A stretch of 64,000 nucleotides of DNA from Isochrysis galbana (GCA_018136815.1 CM030938.1:3201289-3265288), one strand, 5' to 3'. Positions 11,242 through 21,924 are shown, counted from the stretch's first letter. Notes: generated by a model from the letters alone, not told the origin. Made by a program: numbers and translations.

Positions 11242-14200
11242 GTGAGCTTTCGGAAGGGTCGACGCGAGTTCAGAAAGGATCGAGCTAGCGAACTCGTCGG
11301 TAGAGAGCGCTTGACGCAATTCGTCGGCATGAGGCACGCCCACATCGAGATACGAGGAGGTAATCGACTCCGAAGATTCCGATGCTTGACGAGCGAGCCT
11401 ATCGTTTGCTTGTTGGCGGCGAGCAGTGAGGGTGGATGAAGTAACCGCGGCGGCAACTATGTCGTTAATTTCAAAAGAATCGAAAGAATGGACCTCACTC
11501 TCCTCGTGGTGGAGAGGATCGTGGTCGGGCTCGAGAGCAACTAAGCGGGACAAGCCGTCGGCGTCCCAGTGAGTGACTCCAGGTTTGTGCACGACGTCGA
11601 ATCGATATTCGGCTAGCTTTAGGACCCATCGCATGAGGCGCGAGGCTGGACCACCGGTGACTTGATCTTTCATCGTGTGAAGCCAGCGCAAAGCTGAATG
11701 GTCTACGACGAGGGTGAAGTGGCGACCCCAAAGATACGGCCTCCAATTTCGGATCGATTCTAGCGCTGCTAGAAGTTCGATTTCAGTAACTGTCCAATGG
11801 CGCTCAGCCGGACTCAAACTACGACCGTAGTATGCAACAACGCGCTCTCTCCCTTCGTCGTCTTTCTGAGCAAGGACGCCGGCGATGCCGAGCTTGCTAG
11901 CACCGTCGGTCTTAACGAGGAAAGGACGGTCGTCTCGAGGAGGTGCGAGTACGGGTTCTTCACAGATAGCTTGCTTGAGATCTTCGATAGCCTGGCGACA
12001 GGCTTCTGTTTGCGACTCGACCGGGACATCGCACCCTTTCCGCGTGAGAGCGGTTAAAGGCGCTGCACGGATCGCAAAACGACGTATAAAACGGCGGTAG
12101 TACGAGCACAGCCCAAGGAAAGAACGGACGGCTTCGATCGAGTTGATTTGGGTAGGGTCGATTTTTGAGACGGCTTCCACTTTCTTGGGATCCATCCGAA
12201 GACCTTCACGCGAAACAACGTGGCCGAGATATTCAGCCGAGGTGGCAAAGAAAACGCATTTCGACATCTTGCAAGTGAGGCCCGCCCAGATGAGACGTTC
12301 CAAGACAAGATCAAGACGGTGTAACATTTGTTGGAATGACGACTCTTCCCTGGCCTGCAGCGAGTCACCTACGCCTGTCGACCAGGCGCCGACATCATCC
12401 AAGTATGGCATACAAATCTCCCATGCCAGCCCACCGAGAACGGCGTCCATGAGGCGGCACATATACGAGGGACCGGATTGAACACCAAAAGGCAAGTAAT
12501 TGAACTCGTACTTGCCGCGATGAGTAGTGAACGCGGTGATATGTTTATCGGACTCTTTGATCGGTATACCCCAAAAACCAGATGCTAGGTCCAGGGTGCA
12601 AAGGAATAGAGAATCGAGGTTGCCTTGGCCGGACGACAATCGGTCGATGGCTTCTACCGTGAGGGGAAGAGGGCTGTCCTCTAGACGAAGCTTGGAGTTG
12701 ACGTCGCGATAATCTACGCAGAAACGTACGGAGCCATCCTTCTTAGTGACTAGCACGACTCGAGAGGCCCACGACGAGTTTGATTTCCTGATGATACCCG
12801 CGGACTCCATCTTGCAAACTTCGTCCTCTATGATCTTCTCACCCTCTCGTCCAACTCTAGACGGTGCGTGGCGGTGAGCTTCGGCTCCGGGGTTGAGCGG
12901 TAGCTCTACCTCCATCACGTGAGTGTGATTCGGGTTGGTCGGGTCAATTGCGAAAGCAGCGATACGTCGGGCTAGTAGACGACGAACTTCTTCACGTTGG
13001 GGCATCGAGAGACGGCCCTCGGGGTCGATCTTGGCTGCCTCAAGGAGCTTACGTTGGTCCTCGTTGAGCGACTCAATCACATCCGGCGAGTTAACGTCAC
13101 CGACGCGGTGATAAGTTCCGGCGTGAATCTTGAATCGAACCTGTAGCGAAGCTACAGGGTGGAACGACGGAAGATGTAGAGGTTTGGGGTCAGTATTGAC
13201 CACCGTAATCGCGATGGTGTGGTTGGAGTTCGGCCTCTCTACTTGAGGGATGACGAGAGGAGAGCTATCGATCGTTTCACGCGTAGGTAGTCGGTCCACG
13301 AGCATGGCGCAATCTTCGTGTTCTCGAAGAGCTAGTGGAATTCGGACGTGAAACGTTGCCCGATGATAGGCCGGGATCGTGATAGGTTCGTGGGTGTATA
13401 GGAGGTACTCGGAGCCACATGATGCCGGCGCTTTGGCGGCAAACTCATCGGCCGTGCTGAAGAGAGGCTCGGAGACTAGCTGGTTGTCGTTTTTGGTGGC
13501 CTGCGGCCCTCGGAAGAAGTCCGTCGTGATTGGGTTCGCGGAGGTCGGACAGACCTGTGCACAAGTCATGCTGACAGGGACCACCGCTATCGGTGACGTC
13601 GAGACGCGAAAGATCGGCGGAGCGTCGGGGCTTGGACTGCCATTAACCTCAAGAGGAGCCACCGTGGATGGAGCACCGAGGGTGATAGAGCCGTCCGTGC
13701 TGTCGGAGGCGAGCTGAATCGAAGCGGCGTGCGTAGCTAAGAAGTCGTTCCCGAGCAGCAGCATCGGGTTGCCTTCAATCACCATGAACGTATGACGAAA
13801 GAGAAATCCACCGACGGAGAAAACGATCCGAGCCTTGCCTCGCGTGATAAGAGGTAGGCCGTCTGGGCCATGGAGCGGTGTCACTACGGCTTGCGGCAGC
13901 CGCTCGACGCATGCGTCGTTGGGTAGGCTGGACAAGAGGGAAGTGGTCACGACCGACGGGCCAGCTCCGGTGTCAGCGAGGGTGCTGTTGACCGTGAGAG
14001 CGGAGTCGGCCAAGATTACTCCTTCTTTGCCGGTAGCCTCGCCGGAGCGGCAGACCATTAGATCTCGAACATATAGACAATGCCTTGGGTAGGCAGATGG
14101 TAGGGTATCCACGACGCTCTCCGGTCGGTGCGTGGTCACGTGTGCGATGGTGTCGGACGGGGACGGGGTTGGTCGACAGCGTGGTTGCTCGGGTGAATTC

Positions 14201-17200
14201 GTCGTCAAAGTAGTCGTCGTCTCTTCGGGTACTCCGATTGCCGCTATCGTGGCAGAGGGCCTAGAGGGGTCGTCCTCGTTGGTAGCGGTACAGGGTGATA
14301 GCTTGGGACTAGTGTAGCCCAGGCCTCTCTTGTCGGTGGGGTGCCTCGGGTGGTCGGACATCCTTTCCCAGTCTTTCTCGAGACGAGCTTGGGCTTCTGT
14401 CTTGGGTCTTCGAACTAATGAGGCTAGCTCTTCGGCGCGGATGCCTTTGGCTTCCACGAACTCGATCGGCGCTCGGACGGCAGCGGCGAGGTCGGATTCC
14501 TCGACGGCGCCTCGTCCGGCTAGAGCTTGCGCTCTTATTTCGTCAGCGGTTTCGAGCGTGACGTTGGACCATTTCTGGTCCCCGTTCACTCCGAATGATT
14601 GCCATTGTTGGCGCCGCTTCCGGAGAGTCGTCGGCGTCGTCGGACGTGGCGAGCTCGCGCGTGCCGGAGGCGGGGCGGTCCATGGAGAGAATGGGTCGTG
14701 GAAAGTAGACTCGGAGGCGTAGAGTGGCGTGTCGTTGTCGTAGTTATCGTGGGTTTCTTTTTGGTCTTCGTGGTTGTTTGTCTCGGGAGTAGCTGGACGG
14801 GAAACAACGGGGTCGGAAGAAACTTCACTAGATTCCCTCCCCCTCTCATAACGATGAAGAGCCGACCACGGCTCGTAGGCGGTAGCCTCGGTTGAACTTA
14901 GTGAAGGCCGGTCCAATAGGCTGCGCCGCGCGCAAGCGAGTAGCTCCAACGCGGACAGTTTCTTCGTCGATGCCTGGTCTCCCTGTTGGCTCAAATATCG
15001 AAGAAGAACAGGCATCCAATGGATCGCCATCGCTCCAGCTACGCCGACGTAGGTGCGGCTGCGCAGAGCGCCACGGTGCGGTGAAGGAGACAGATTAGCC
15101 ATGGCTGACTCACGGCCATCCACGACGCAGGTTGGCTGAAGGGGCGGCAGCCCTTTGGTGAGGTACAACCCGGTGGCTTTCTGGTGTCCAGTGCCGTGCT
15201 CCCATGGTTGGACGAATTGGGTCGGGGTCAACCCCCCGACTAAACGGCGAGCTTCCGCATGCATCCGAGGGTTTTCAACCGCTACAAACGGAGCAGTGGC
15301 GGAGGCCATTGACTTGAAGACGCGGGCGGCCGACTCAAGAGCGGCACGACGTCCGGGTTCTTGTGAAAGCCATTGGCTACTGACGGCGGAGAGGTACGTG
15401 CAGGGCGGGTGGGCGATGACCAGGTCCCAACCTAGGTTTTGGACATGAAGCGCGTCGCCTTGGAAGTGGGGCACGTAATCAATCTCGGAAGGATACAAAT
15501 CGCACGTAGCCACATCAGCTCCGGCGAGTAGGAACATCGAGGAGACGACGCCGCTCGTCTCGCCGACGACGAGAACGCGTGGTGCGTGACAGCCAGACGT
15601 CAGCCCGTCTTGGACTCGTTGATTCATCTTCGTGAGCTCGGCGCAAAGCTCATCGAAGTGCTTGGGTAGCGCGGCGGCAGGCGAGGCTAGGGTGCCATTG
15701 CGAGGCCGGCGAAGTTCTTGGGCTGCCTCCGTCAGGTGCCGAGGCAATACCACCGCAGAGCCGCTCGCTCGTGCACGAAGAGAGGCGAGAGCGTGGAGAG
15801 CGGGTGACGGGGTATCATCGCGGGTGCCGACATCGGAGTTGTTTTGAGAGGAATCGAAGGACTGGATCGCGGACGCATTGATCGCTGCCACGCGCATGAT
15901 GGCGTTGGCAGTGGTATCGAGAGGCAGGCTGTGCTTGCAGGCTGCGACCGGTGGCCGCGGCGACGTAGGACGAATGGAAGTAGACTCGGATATCGACGAC
16001 GTGGAGACAGGCTCGGAGGACGGGATTGACGAACAAACTCGGAGAGGTGGGGTGTCGGATTGCGGCGACGGACGCCGCGGCCGCGAGACCACCGGTGAGA
16101 GACATGAAGGACATGGCTCAGAGACTCGGTTGGGCTGGCTCAATGGGCGTAGAAGCTCGGTTTGGGAGGCGGCCGTTCCTCGACGTGCAAGGGAGTTGTG
16201 GTCACTCTCCATGGTCACGTCGGGAGAGGAATCGGGCCAGGCATAGACTTCGTTGCAATCTGTCGTCGGCGGGGTCGGCGCCGGCGAAAGAAGGGACTTG
16301 GCTGTCGAAGAAGCCGGCTGCGGGGAAGGCTGAGGCCAGGGTGGTGGCTCTGCGGCAGCGGCTGGTGTGGGTGGTGGCCGAAGACGTTCTGCAATGCGAA
16401 GCATTCTTCGGAGGACTTGGCTCGGGCTAGCGGGTGCATGGACCGCTGAAATTACGGCGGATTCAGACTCGAATTCGGAAGACTCGGCGACTTGAGAGAG
16501 GCTAGGAGACGGCTGTGCCAGCTCCTCCATGGCTCTTGACTGATGGGATGGCGTGGGAACGCCGGTGGTCGACCGCGGACTCCGCGGTGACGTTGATTTG
16601 TGCTCGGACTCGGACTCGTCGTTCCTAGCGTGCTGGACGCCAAAAACAGGGCTAATTTTCGAAATGGGAACGGACGGGGCCGGCCCAAAGGTGAAGCCCC
16701 CTGGCGTCGCAACCGTCGATGAGGACGAAGCGGACGCTTGTGATGACAATAGGGGCACGGTGGCCAGCACCGGTTGGCTCGGTGCGGCCGTAATCTCGGA
16801 CTCGGTGACGGGCTTGATTACGCGGGCTCGGGATGCACTGTCTTGTGCAATTGGACTCGGACTCGGAACGGAAACGGAAGGGATCGGCTCGGCGGCGTGC
16901 AGCTTGCTGGAGTGGCAGGCCGGCTGCGGCGAGACTCGAAACGGTGGCTTGGACAAGGACACAGTGGCTGTCGTCGAGGGCTTCGGCGTCAGCTTGTGTT
17001 TGGACTCGATACGCGGTGGCTCGTGAAACGGGGCTCGGGTATGGTTGGAATTCTGGACGTGACCGGAGTTTCCAAATGACTCAGACTCGGGGCGCGGAGG
17101 ACCGAATGTGAACACTCCCGCGGAAGGAGTGGTCGTCAGAGGCTCAGTGGGTGGCTGGAGCTCCGTTAATCCTGCGGTCGACCGCGTGGTAGGACTCGGT

Positions 17201-17319
17201 GACGTTGTAAACTCGGACTCGGACTCGGACTCGGATGGCTCAGAACAGGGTTTGCTCAAAACAGGCTTGGACTCGGACTCGAAAGAAAGTGGGGAGGAAC
17301 CGGAGAACTGCGCCTCCAT
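11233..17319 (-). CDS. Gypsy element 2 pol polyprotein with embedded cytosine methyltransferase-like domain
   Basis: Open frame of 2,028 codons. Residues 1 to ~560 are Ser/Pro/Thr-rich and low in complexity, with SESESES runs. About 575-775 form a methyltransferase-like domain: VLVVGETSGVV (SAM-binding position), CDLYPSE, AHPPCTYLS (candidate Cys nucleophile), VAVENP, then QPWEHGTGHQKATGLYL and SRTYVGVAGAMA. The order matches small phage and bacterial proteins annotated as cytosine DNA methylases. About 1100-1220 is an aspartic protease (ADTGAGPSVV, LLGNDFL). About 1480-1660 is reverse transcriptase (FCVDYRDVN, LPFGVQSGPSYM, YLDD). About 1800-1930 is RNase H (TDGASKLGIAGVLAQ, VVDHSALRWLH). 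Known gypsy pol proteins run protease-RT-RNase H-integrase, so the upstream methyltransferase is the anomaly. That it is active, or marks element or host DNA, is inference. Confidence 0.85.
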   Translation of the reverse strand: MEAQFSGSSPLSFESESKPVLSKPCSEPSESESESEFTTSPSPTTRSTAGLTELQPPTEPLTTTPSAGVFTFGPPRPESESFGNSGHVQNSNHTRAPFHEPPRIESKHKLTPKPSTTATVSLSKPPFRVSPQPACHSSKLHAAEPIPSVSVPSPSPIAQDSASRARVIKPVTESEITAAPSQPVLATVPLLSSQASASSSSTVATPGGFTFGPAPSVPISKISPVFGVQHARNDESESEHKSTSPRSPRSTTGVPTPSHQSRAMEELAQPSPSLSQVAESSEFESESAVISAVHAPASPSQVLRRMLRIAERLRPPPTPAAAAEPPPWPQPSPQPASSTAKSLLSPAPTPPTTDCNEVYAWPDSSPDVTMESDHNSLARRGTAASQTELLRPLSQPNRVSEPCPSCLSPVVSRPRRPSPQSDTPPLRVCSSIPSSEPVSTSSISESTSIRPTSPRPPVAACKHSLPLDTTANAIMRVAAINASAIQSFDSSQNNSDVGTRDDTPSPALHALASLRARASGSAVVLPRHLTEAAQELRRPRNGTLASPAAALPKHFDELCAELTKMNQRVQDGLTSGCHAPRVLVVGETSGVVSSMFLLAGADVATCDLYPSEIDYVPHFQGDALHVQNLGWDLVIAHPPCTYLSAVSSQWLSQEPGRRAALESAARVFKSMASATAPFVAVENPRMHAEARRLVGGLTPTQFVQPWEHGTGHQKATGLYLTKGLPPLQPTCVVDGRESAMANLSPSPHRGALRSRTYVGVAGAMAIHWMPVLLRYLSQQGDQASTKKLSALELLACARRSLLDRPSLSSTEATAYEPWSALHRYERGRESSEVSSDPVVSRPATPETNNHEDQKETHDNYDNDTPLYASESTFHDPFSPWTAPPPARASSPRPTTPTTLRKRRQQWQSFGVNGDQKWSNVTLETADEIRAQALAGRGAVEESDLAAAVRAPIEFVEAKGIRAEELASLVRRPKTEAQARLEKDWERMSDHPRHPTDKRGLGYTSPKLSPCTATNEDDPSRPSATIAAIGVPEETTTTLTTNSPEQPRCRPTPSPSDTIAHVTTHRPESVVDTLPSAYPRHCLYVRDLMVCRSGEATGKEGVILADSALTVNSTLADTGAGPSVVTTSLLSSLPNDACVERLPQAVVTPLHGPDGLPLITRGKARIVFSVGGFLFRHTFMVIEGNPMLLLGNDFLATHAASIQLASDSTDGSITLGAPSTVAPLEVNGSPSPDAPPIFRVSTSPIAVVPVSMTCAQVCPTSANPITTDFFRGPQATKNDNQLVSEPLFSTADEFAAKAPASCGSEYLLYTHEPITIPAYHRATFHVRIPLALREHEDCAMLVDRLPTRETIDSSPLVIPQVERPNSNHTIAITVVNTDPKPLHLPSFHPVASLQVRFKIHAGTYHRVGDVNSPDVIESLNEDQRKLLEAAKIDPEGRLSMPQREEVRRLLARRIAAFAIDPTNPNHTHVMEVELPLNPGAEAHRHAPSRVGREGEKIIEDEVCKMESAGIIRKSNSSWASRVVLVTKKDGSVRFCVDYRDVNSKLRLEDSPLPLTVEAIDRLSSGQGNLDSLFLCTLDLASGFWGIPIKESDKHITAFTTHRGKYEFNYLPFGVQSGPSYMCRLMDAVLGGLAWEICMPYLDDVGAWSTGVGDSLQAREESSFQQMLHRLDLVLERLIWAGLTCKMSKCVFFATSAEYLGHVVSREGLRMDPKKVEAVSKIDPTQINSIEAVRSFLGLCSYYRRFIRRFAIRAAPLTALTRKGCDVPVESQTEACRQAIEDLKQAICEEPVLAPPRDDRPFLVKTDGASKLGIAGVLAQKDDEGRERVVAYYGRSLSPAERHWTVTEIELLAALESIRNWRPYLWGRHFTLVVDHSALRWLHTMKDQVTGGPASRLMRWVLKLAEYRFDVVHKPGVTHWDADGLSRLVALEPDHDPLHHEESEVHSFDSFEINDIVAAAVTSSTLTARRQQANDRLARQASESSESITSSYLDVGVPHADELRQALSTDEFASSILSELASTLPKAHRT

Positions 17320-17889
17320 CGTCGTAGCGATGGAGACTGGTGATACCGGTGATGACTGGACTGGGCTCAGACTCGTAGATGGGCTCGCGGTGGCGTAGGA
17401 CGAAGAGGGTAATTCTGAACGTGACTTGGACTCGTACTCGTACTCGGGAGACGTTTTGTGGCTCGGACATGCGAAATTTGATTTGAGAGATTGAAGGTTG
17501 GATTGGGCCTGCGGCGGCTGGATTTTCGCAGACCGTGAGGTCTTGGACTGTTGATGCTTGGGGAGTGGCGTGGGATAGCGGTTGAGCGGCTTGAGTTGAT
17601 AGAGAGGCGGTGACGGTTGACTTGGTTTTGAGGACTCGTGCGTGATATCGAGAATCAGGATGGAATTATCGGCATTGGGAGAAATAGGGGCAATCGGCGA
17701 GGAGGCAGGAGAAAGAGGGGGATGGAGGTGGTAGGGCTTGTCTGGAACTTGGGGAATCTTGGGGTACCGGTTGGAGGCCGTAGAAGTACTCGGCCGTAGC
17801 GTAATACGATCTTTTGGTGGGTGGCGTTCAGGCCCACTACCCTGGACTGGTAGCGGGGTAACAGCGCGGACGTGGGCCCCGCCGGCGAC

Positions 17890-20682
17890 CTAATGGGCCG
17901 GACGGAGAACGACCATCGTGCGGAGGCGGCGGTGGACTTCTGGGTCGTTACCACACTCGCCACTGCCGCCTTCACAGAGAAAACGAATGTACGGTTGGCA
18001 AACGACGGGGTTATGAGCTCCGTCGCCCGTGCCATACTTCCACAGGTCTGCCTCGGGCGTACCAGATGGGGCCCGGGGACGAAAGGCGCAGTACGCGCAG
18101 CCGTTGGCGTCGGTCCACTCCTTGACGTCGCGGTCTAGGTCGTCGAGACGCGGCGCCGTCATGGTGGCATCGGAGGGACGGCAGCGCGTGAGCGCAGCGC
18201 GAAGGGCCGGGTGACCAGCGTAACGAGAAATTTGCCAGAAGCGGGCTCGAGCTCGAGACCAGCTACCTGGATCCCATTCCGAGAGGCCCGAATCGGCCGG
18301 AAGCCCAAGGCCGTTCGGAGGGGGATCACATTGGCGACGAGAAGACGTGCTTTTGCCGAGAGGACGGTCAAGAAGTGCGTCCGGTAACGGAGACGATGCG
18401 GAGTAATTCGTAGGCGGAGGCGGAGCCCGACGATTGTCAGCGCCAGTCGCCTTGCGGTTCGAGTTGTTGTTTTGCGATTTTAATGCCTCGGTCACCGCCG
18501 CTTGGACGGCGGCGACCATCGAAGCCGTAGTGTCCGCGGGGTTGGAGGCAGCCTTAGCAACCTTGGCGGTTTTGGTGGACTTGGAAGTAGTCGCCGGCGG
18601 CGTCACGGCGGCGACCGTGACCGACGTTTGTTGTTGGCCAGCACGGGACTGTTCGTACGGGCTCAAGTAGCGTTGGCAGAGGTTGACGCACGAAAGGGCC
18701 GAACGAGGAAGCTCGTGGTTCTCGACGCGGAAGCGAGTCTTTGCAAGATACTCGCCGAACTTGGTCGCGTTATCCACGCCGCGAGCCGCGTCGACCTTGT
18801 CGTTCCGAATGATGGACTCGAATCGTTGATTGATATCGTGCGACATGTTCGGGTGGTCCCAGACTGTCGTGGCATCCACCTTCGCGTCACCCATCTTGCG
18901 GACGTACGCGCGCACCAAATTCTTGGATAACTCTAAGAGATCGGAGCCGGCCTCACGAGCTACGAGCCGGTCCCACTCCATGGAGGCGGAGTCTTTGGCG
19001 AAGCCAGGCACGTTGGCCGCGAAAGTGGCGTCGCACTTGCGGAGAAGCACGTCGCAGGCCAGCGCGGGGTTGAGAGAGAGGACCGGGTCTTCGGCGAGAT
19101 CGAGGAGGAAGGCGTAAATCCTTTGGTTGCCGGTGGTGCACAAGTTGGCGGCCGCTAGTAAGGATGTAAAGATTTCGCGGTGGTCGCAGCCGAGCGAGAG
19201 GGCGCGCTCGAGCGGCTTGATGAAGGACAGACGAAAATCGTTCCAGGAGGTGGCCGCTGTCTGGACGTTGTCCGAGGCCAGGCCCTTGGGGAACTTGATC
19301 TCGGAAAGCTCTTTGCCCATTCGGACTTGGTGATGGAGGGTGCGGTCGAGGAAGAAGCGGCTCCGAGCCCACTTGGTCACGTGCTCCTTCTCGAAAAACA
19401 CGCGGTAGTGCCAAACATTGCCGGCCCGAGAGAGGCCGCCGTTGAGAATGGCGTGGATGAGCTCGAAATCGTCGGACCTCCTGTAGAGAGAGGCTACCTC
19501 GTAGGCGGCATCCTCAAACAGTTGGTCCCACGAGGCTAGGATGACCTCTCGCTCAGAAACATCACCGGCGAGGCTTGGATCGACGGGATGGCGCCGAGCC
19601 GCCGGATTTGGAAGCGAGCGGAGGCCCGCGACGGTGGGTGGAGGTTGGGGATCAGAAACGATCTTGGCGGGCGAGACAGGAACAGGCGTATTGGGTTCGG
19701 GATCGGAAATCGGATTCGGCGGAACGGAGAACGGCGCGGCGGGCAAAGATTGAGAAGGGAACTTGACCGAGGCAGGGGGAGCACCAATGGAGTTGTCTCC
19801 TTCTTCCACAAGCGGGGGCGAAGTTTCGACTCGAGACGAAGTCGTAGTGCCCGCTTGGCCTTGTAGAATGTTGAGTATCGCGTTGAAGGTAGACCCCACC
19901 TCTCGCTGAAATTCTTCGTGGCGCTGGGCGGCTTGGAGGGTAGAGGACTCGAGGCGGTCGACAGCGCCGCGGAGAGCCTCGATCTGGACTTGTTGGTCCA
20001 TGATTTGGGCGGCGCCGACGGTGGCGGTCGGAGGTGGAACGAAGTTACGCTTGGGGTACAAGTACGTCGACGACGGGGGTGGAACAAACTCTTCATATGG
20101 TGGGGGCTCGAAAGGAGGGAGGGACCGGACGGAATCCACATCATCTTCAGCACCAACCACAGAGGGATTGAGAGAGGAATGAACACTTGGCAAAGGATCA
20201 GCAAAAGAAAGGAGAGGAAAGGCCGCCGGTGGAGCAACAGACGAGGTTAGAGGACCCATTCCAGCTCCAGTTGACGGGGTGTGAGTAGAGGCCCGCGGAG
20301 GCGGCGGAACTTCGACCGTCGGCGCGGAGAGGCGAGAGCAGGGGGGAACTGGCTCGGAAGGGCTCTCTTTTGAAGAAGGGAGGGGTCCCAAGAGGCTCTC
20401 TTCCCCAGGAGACTTCGACCCAAACGGTTCGGGAAGAGAAGAAGAAGAGACGGGCTCATGACGCGGGGACAATGAAGATTTCTCAAGGGAAGAACTCGAC
20501 GTGACGACCGGAGCCGAAGGCGCGAGCGAAGATTTTGTGCTTGTCAGAGCAAGGCTCATCTCACTCTTGGTGATGGCCTGCGAGGGCGCGCCGGCAGCTA
20601 GCGCGGAATGCGGTTCTTGCGGGGAGCTCATGGAGCTTTCCTCGGGGGTGACTACGGGCATGGTGATCGACGCACGACGCAC
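17890..20682 (-). CDS. Gypsy element 2 gag protein
   Basis: Open frame of 930 codons upstream of pol. The first ~47 residues are encoded inside the LTR. The next ~300 residues are Pro/Ser-rich. Roughly residues 370-680 are a helical, charged region with no low complexity, which is where a capsid-like domain would lie (LASWDQLFEDAAYEVASLY, FFLDRTLHHQVRMGKEL). The C-terminal ~100 residues hold spaced Cys and His (CAYCAF and FLCEGGSGECG), possibly a degenerate zinc-binding end, but not a canonical CCHC knuckle. The gag call comes from position between LTR and pol and from the layout. Copy 3 encodes a nearly identical protein over ~660 residues. Confidence 0.75.
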   Translation of the reverse strand: MRRASITMPVVTPEESSMSSPQEPHSALAAGAPSQAITKSEMSLALTSTKSSLAPSAPVVTSSSSLEKSSLSPRHEPVSSSSLPEPFGSKSPGEESLLGPLPSSKESPSEPVPPCSRLSAPTVEVPPPPRASTHTPSTGAGMGPLTSSVAPPAAFPLLSFADPLPSVHSSLNPSVVGAEDDVDSVRSLPPFEPPPYEEFVPPPSSTYLYPKRNFVPPPTATVGAAQIMDQQVQIEALRGAVDRLESSTLQAAQRHEEFQREVGSTFNAILNILQGQAGTTTSSRVETSPPLVEEGDNSIGAPPASVKFPSQSLPAAPFSVPPNPISDPEPNTPVPVSPAKIVSDPQPPPTVAGLRSLPNPAARRHPVDPSLAGDVSEREVILASWDQLFEDAAYEVASLYRRSDDFELIHAILNGGLSRAGNVWHYRVFFEKEHVTKWARSRFFLDRTLHHQVRMGKELSEIKFPKGLASDNVQTAATSWNDFRLSFIKPLERALSLGCDHREIFTSLLAAANLCTTGNQRIYAFLLDLAEDPVLSLNPALACDVLLRKCDATFAANVPGFAKDSASMEWDRLVAREAGSDLLELSKNLVRAYVRKMGDAKVDATTVWDHPNMSHDINQRFESIIRNDKVDAARGVDNATKFGEYLAKTRFRVENHELPRSALSCVNLCQRYLSPYEQSRAGQQQTSVTVAAVTPPATTSKSTKTAKVAKAASNPADTTASMVAAVQAAVTEALKSQNNNSNRKATGADNRRAPPPPTNYSASSPLPDALLDRPLGKSTSSRRQCDPPPNGLGLPADSGLSEWDPGSWSRARARFWQISRYAGHPALRAALTRCRPSDATMTAPRLDDLDRDVKEWTDANGCAYCAFRPRAPSGTPEADLWKYGTGDGAHNPVVCQPYIRFLCEGGSGECGNDPEVHRRLRTMVVLRPAH

Positions 20683-21924
20683 GACGCACGGAGGGCGCGG
20701 AAGTGTGGAAGGAGGCTTGTGGGAGGTGGTGGCAGGCGACTGGGGGTGGCTCAGGCGCGTGCTTGACTTGTATTGACTCGTTGACTCGGGGTATAGACTC
20801 GGGAACTCGGGGGGACTCGCTTGGGAACACGGTGGGACTCGACGAAGTTGCTACAAAAATCACTCACAAGAAACCAAAAACCAAAGTCCTTGGGCTCAGA
20901 AAACTAACGTAAACACTCCGGAATCATACGATAAACAAACCCCTCCCCGCGCGGCGAAGGCTGAAGTCGCGATCGCTCGTCATGCGCGAAGATATACGGA
21001 AAGAGAGCGCATAACTACGCCACCGAAGGGTTCGAACTATCGTCAAAGTGGAACTCGTCCGCTGAAGCCAACGCGGAGGGTCGAGGAGAGATCCAAAATC
21101 GCGCCGGGGGAAGAAGGCGATGTGCGGAGAGACCTTCTAGACAAGCAACGAGCAAGGGGCGACGAAACAAGACGCGAGACGCGAGGCGCGTGCCATTCGT
21201 TCTTCCTTTCTTTCATCGAAACCGCGACGAAACTAACATTAAACGTCGGTGCCCCCTCCGCGAGGATCGCGAAGAAGAACGGACGAGATGGAGGCAATCA
21301 TCGAAGGAACCGCGAGAGGAATCGAAGCGAGGGGGGGAACAACGACGGCCGGAGGAAACGAACCGCGCGCGGGGGAGAAGAGAACCTCGCGCGGGGGGGG
21401 GATTAATATAACGGCCGGAGGCGACGGACGGCACGCCGAGGGAAAGAACCTGCCGCGGGGGGGGGGGCGAGGGACCGAGGGCACGGCGGGGCAGCGTGGG
21501 AGGGCGCGAGGCCGATCTCGGAGCGAGATCGCGTCCTTTCCCTCGCGGAGCGCGGAGAGACCCCCCACGAGATATCTTGGGACCGGAGAATGTTTTGGAC
21601 GAATCTTCCTGCCGTCGGCCGAGGAGAGGCGGACGGAGAGAGAGAGAGAGAGAGTCTCGCAGAGCGACTGCAGAATGAGAAGTCGAAGTCATGCCGGTTT
21701 ATTACCTTAAACGAGCAAACAATTATAGTAACAGCAAAAACAAAATTCGAATCGCAAATTTCGAGACCAAAATCTGCAAACCTGGACTTGAGACCATGGG
21801 GAATCCGAATCTGTGTGTCTTGTGCGTCAGTGGCAACACGGGGAACTGTTCAATTGTAATTGTGAGCGCGTACCTTACACGAATATTCATGCCTACAACC
21901 TTCAGATGGGCAGGAATACAACAC
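20542..21924 (-). repeat. 5' LTR of gypsy element 2, interrupted by a LINE
   Basis: Matches 9699-11081 almost base for base, from TGTCAGAG to AATACAACAC. There the LTR match ends and LINE sequence begins. The gag frame starts within this LTR at 20682. Confidence 0.9.

Larger units (their letters stand above)
9699..21924 (-). mobile_element. Ty3/gypsy element 2 (large, with methyltransferase-like domain)
   Basis: Minus-strand LTR retrotransposon of more than 12 kb. Parts in element order: 5' LTR (20542-21924, interrupted by a LINE), gag frame (20682-17890), a ~570-base stretch between the gag and pol frames, a pol frame of 2,028 codons (17319-11233) and a 3' LTR (9699-11241). The pol frame holds a Ser/Pro-rich region, a cytosine-methyltransferase-like domain, an aspartic protease, reverse transcriptase and RNase H. 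I did not recognise an integrase, so the copy is incomplete, with about two breaks counting the LINE. The two LTRs are almost identical over what can be compared, which points to a recent insertion. Confidence 0.9.
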
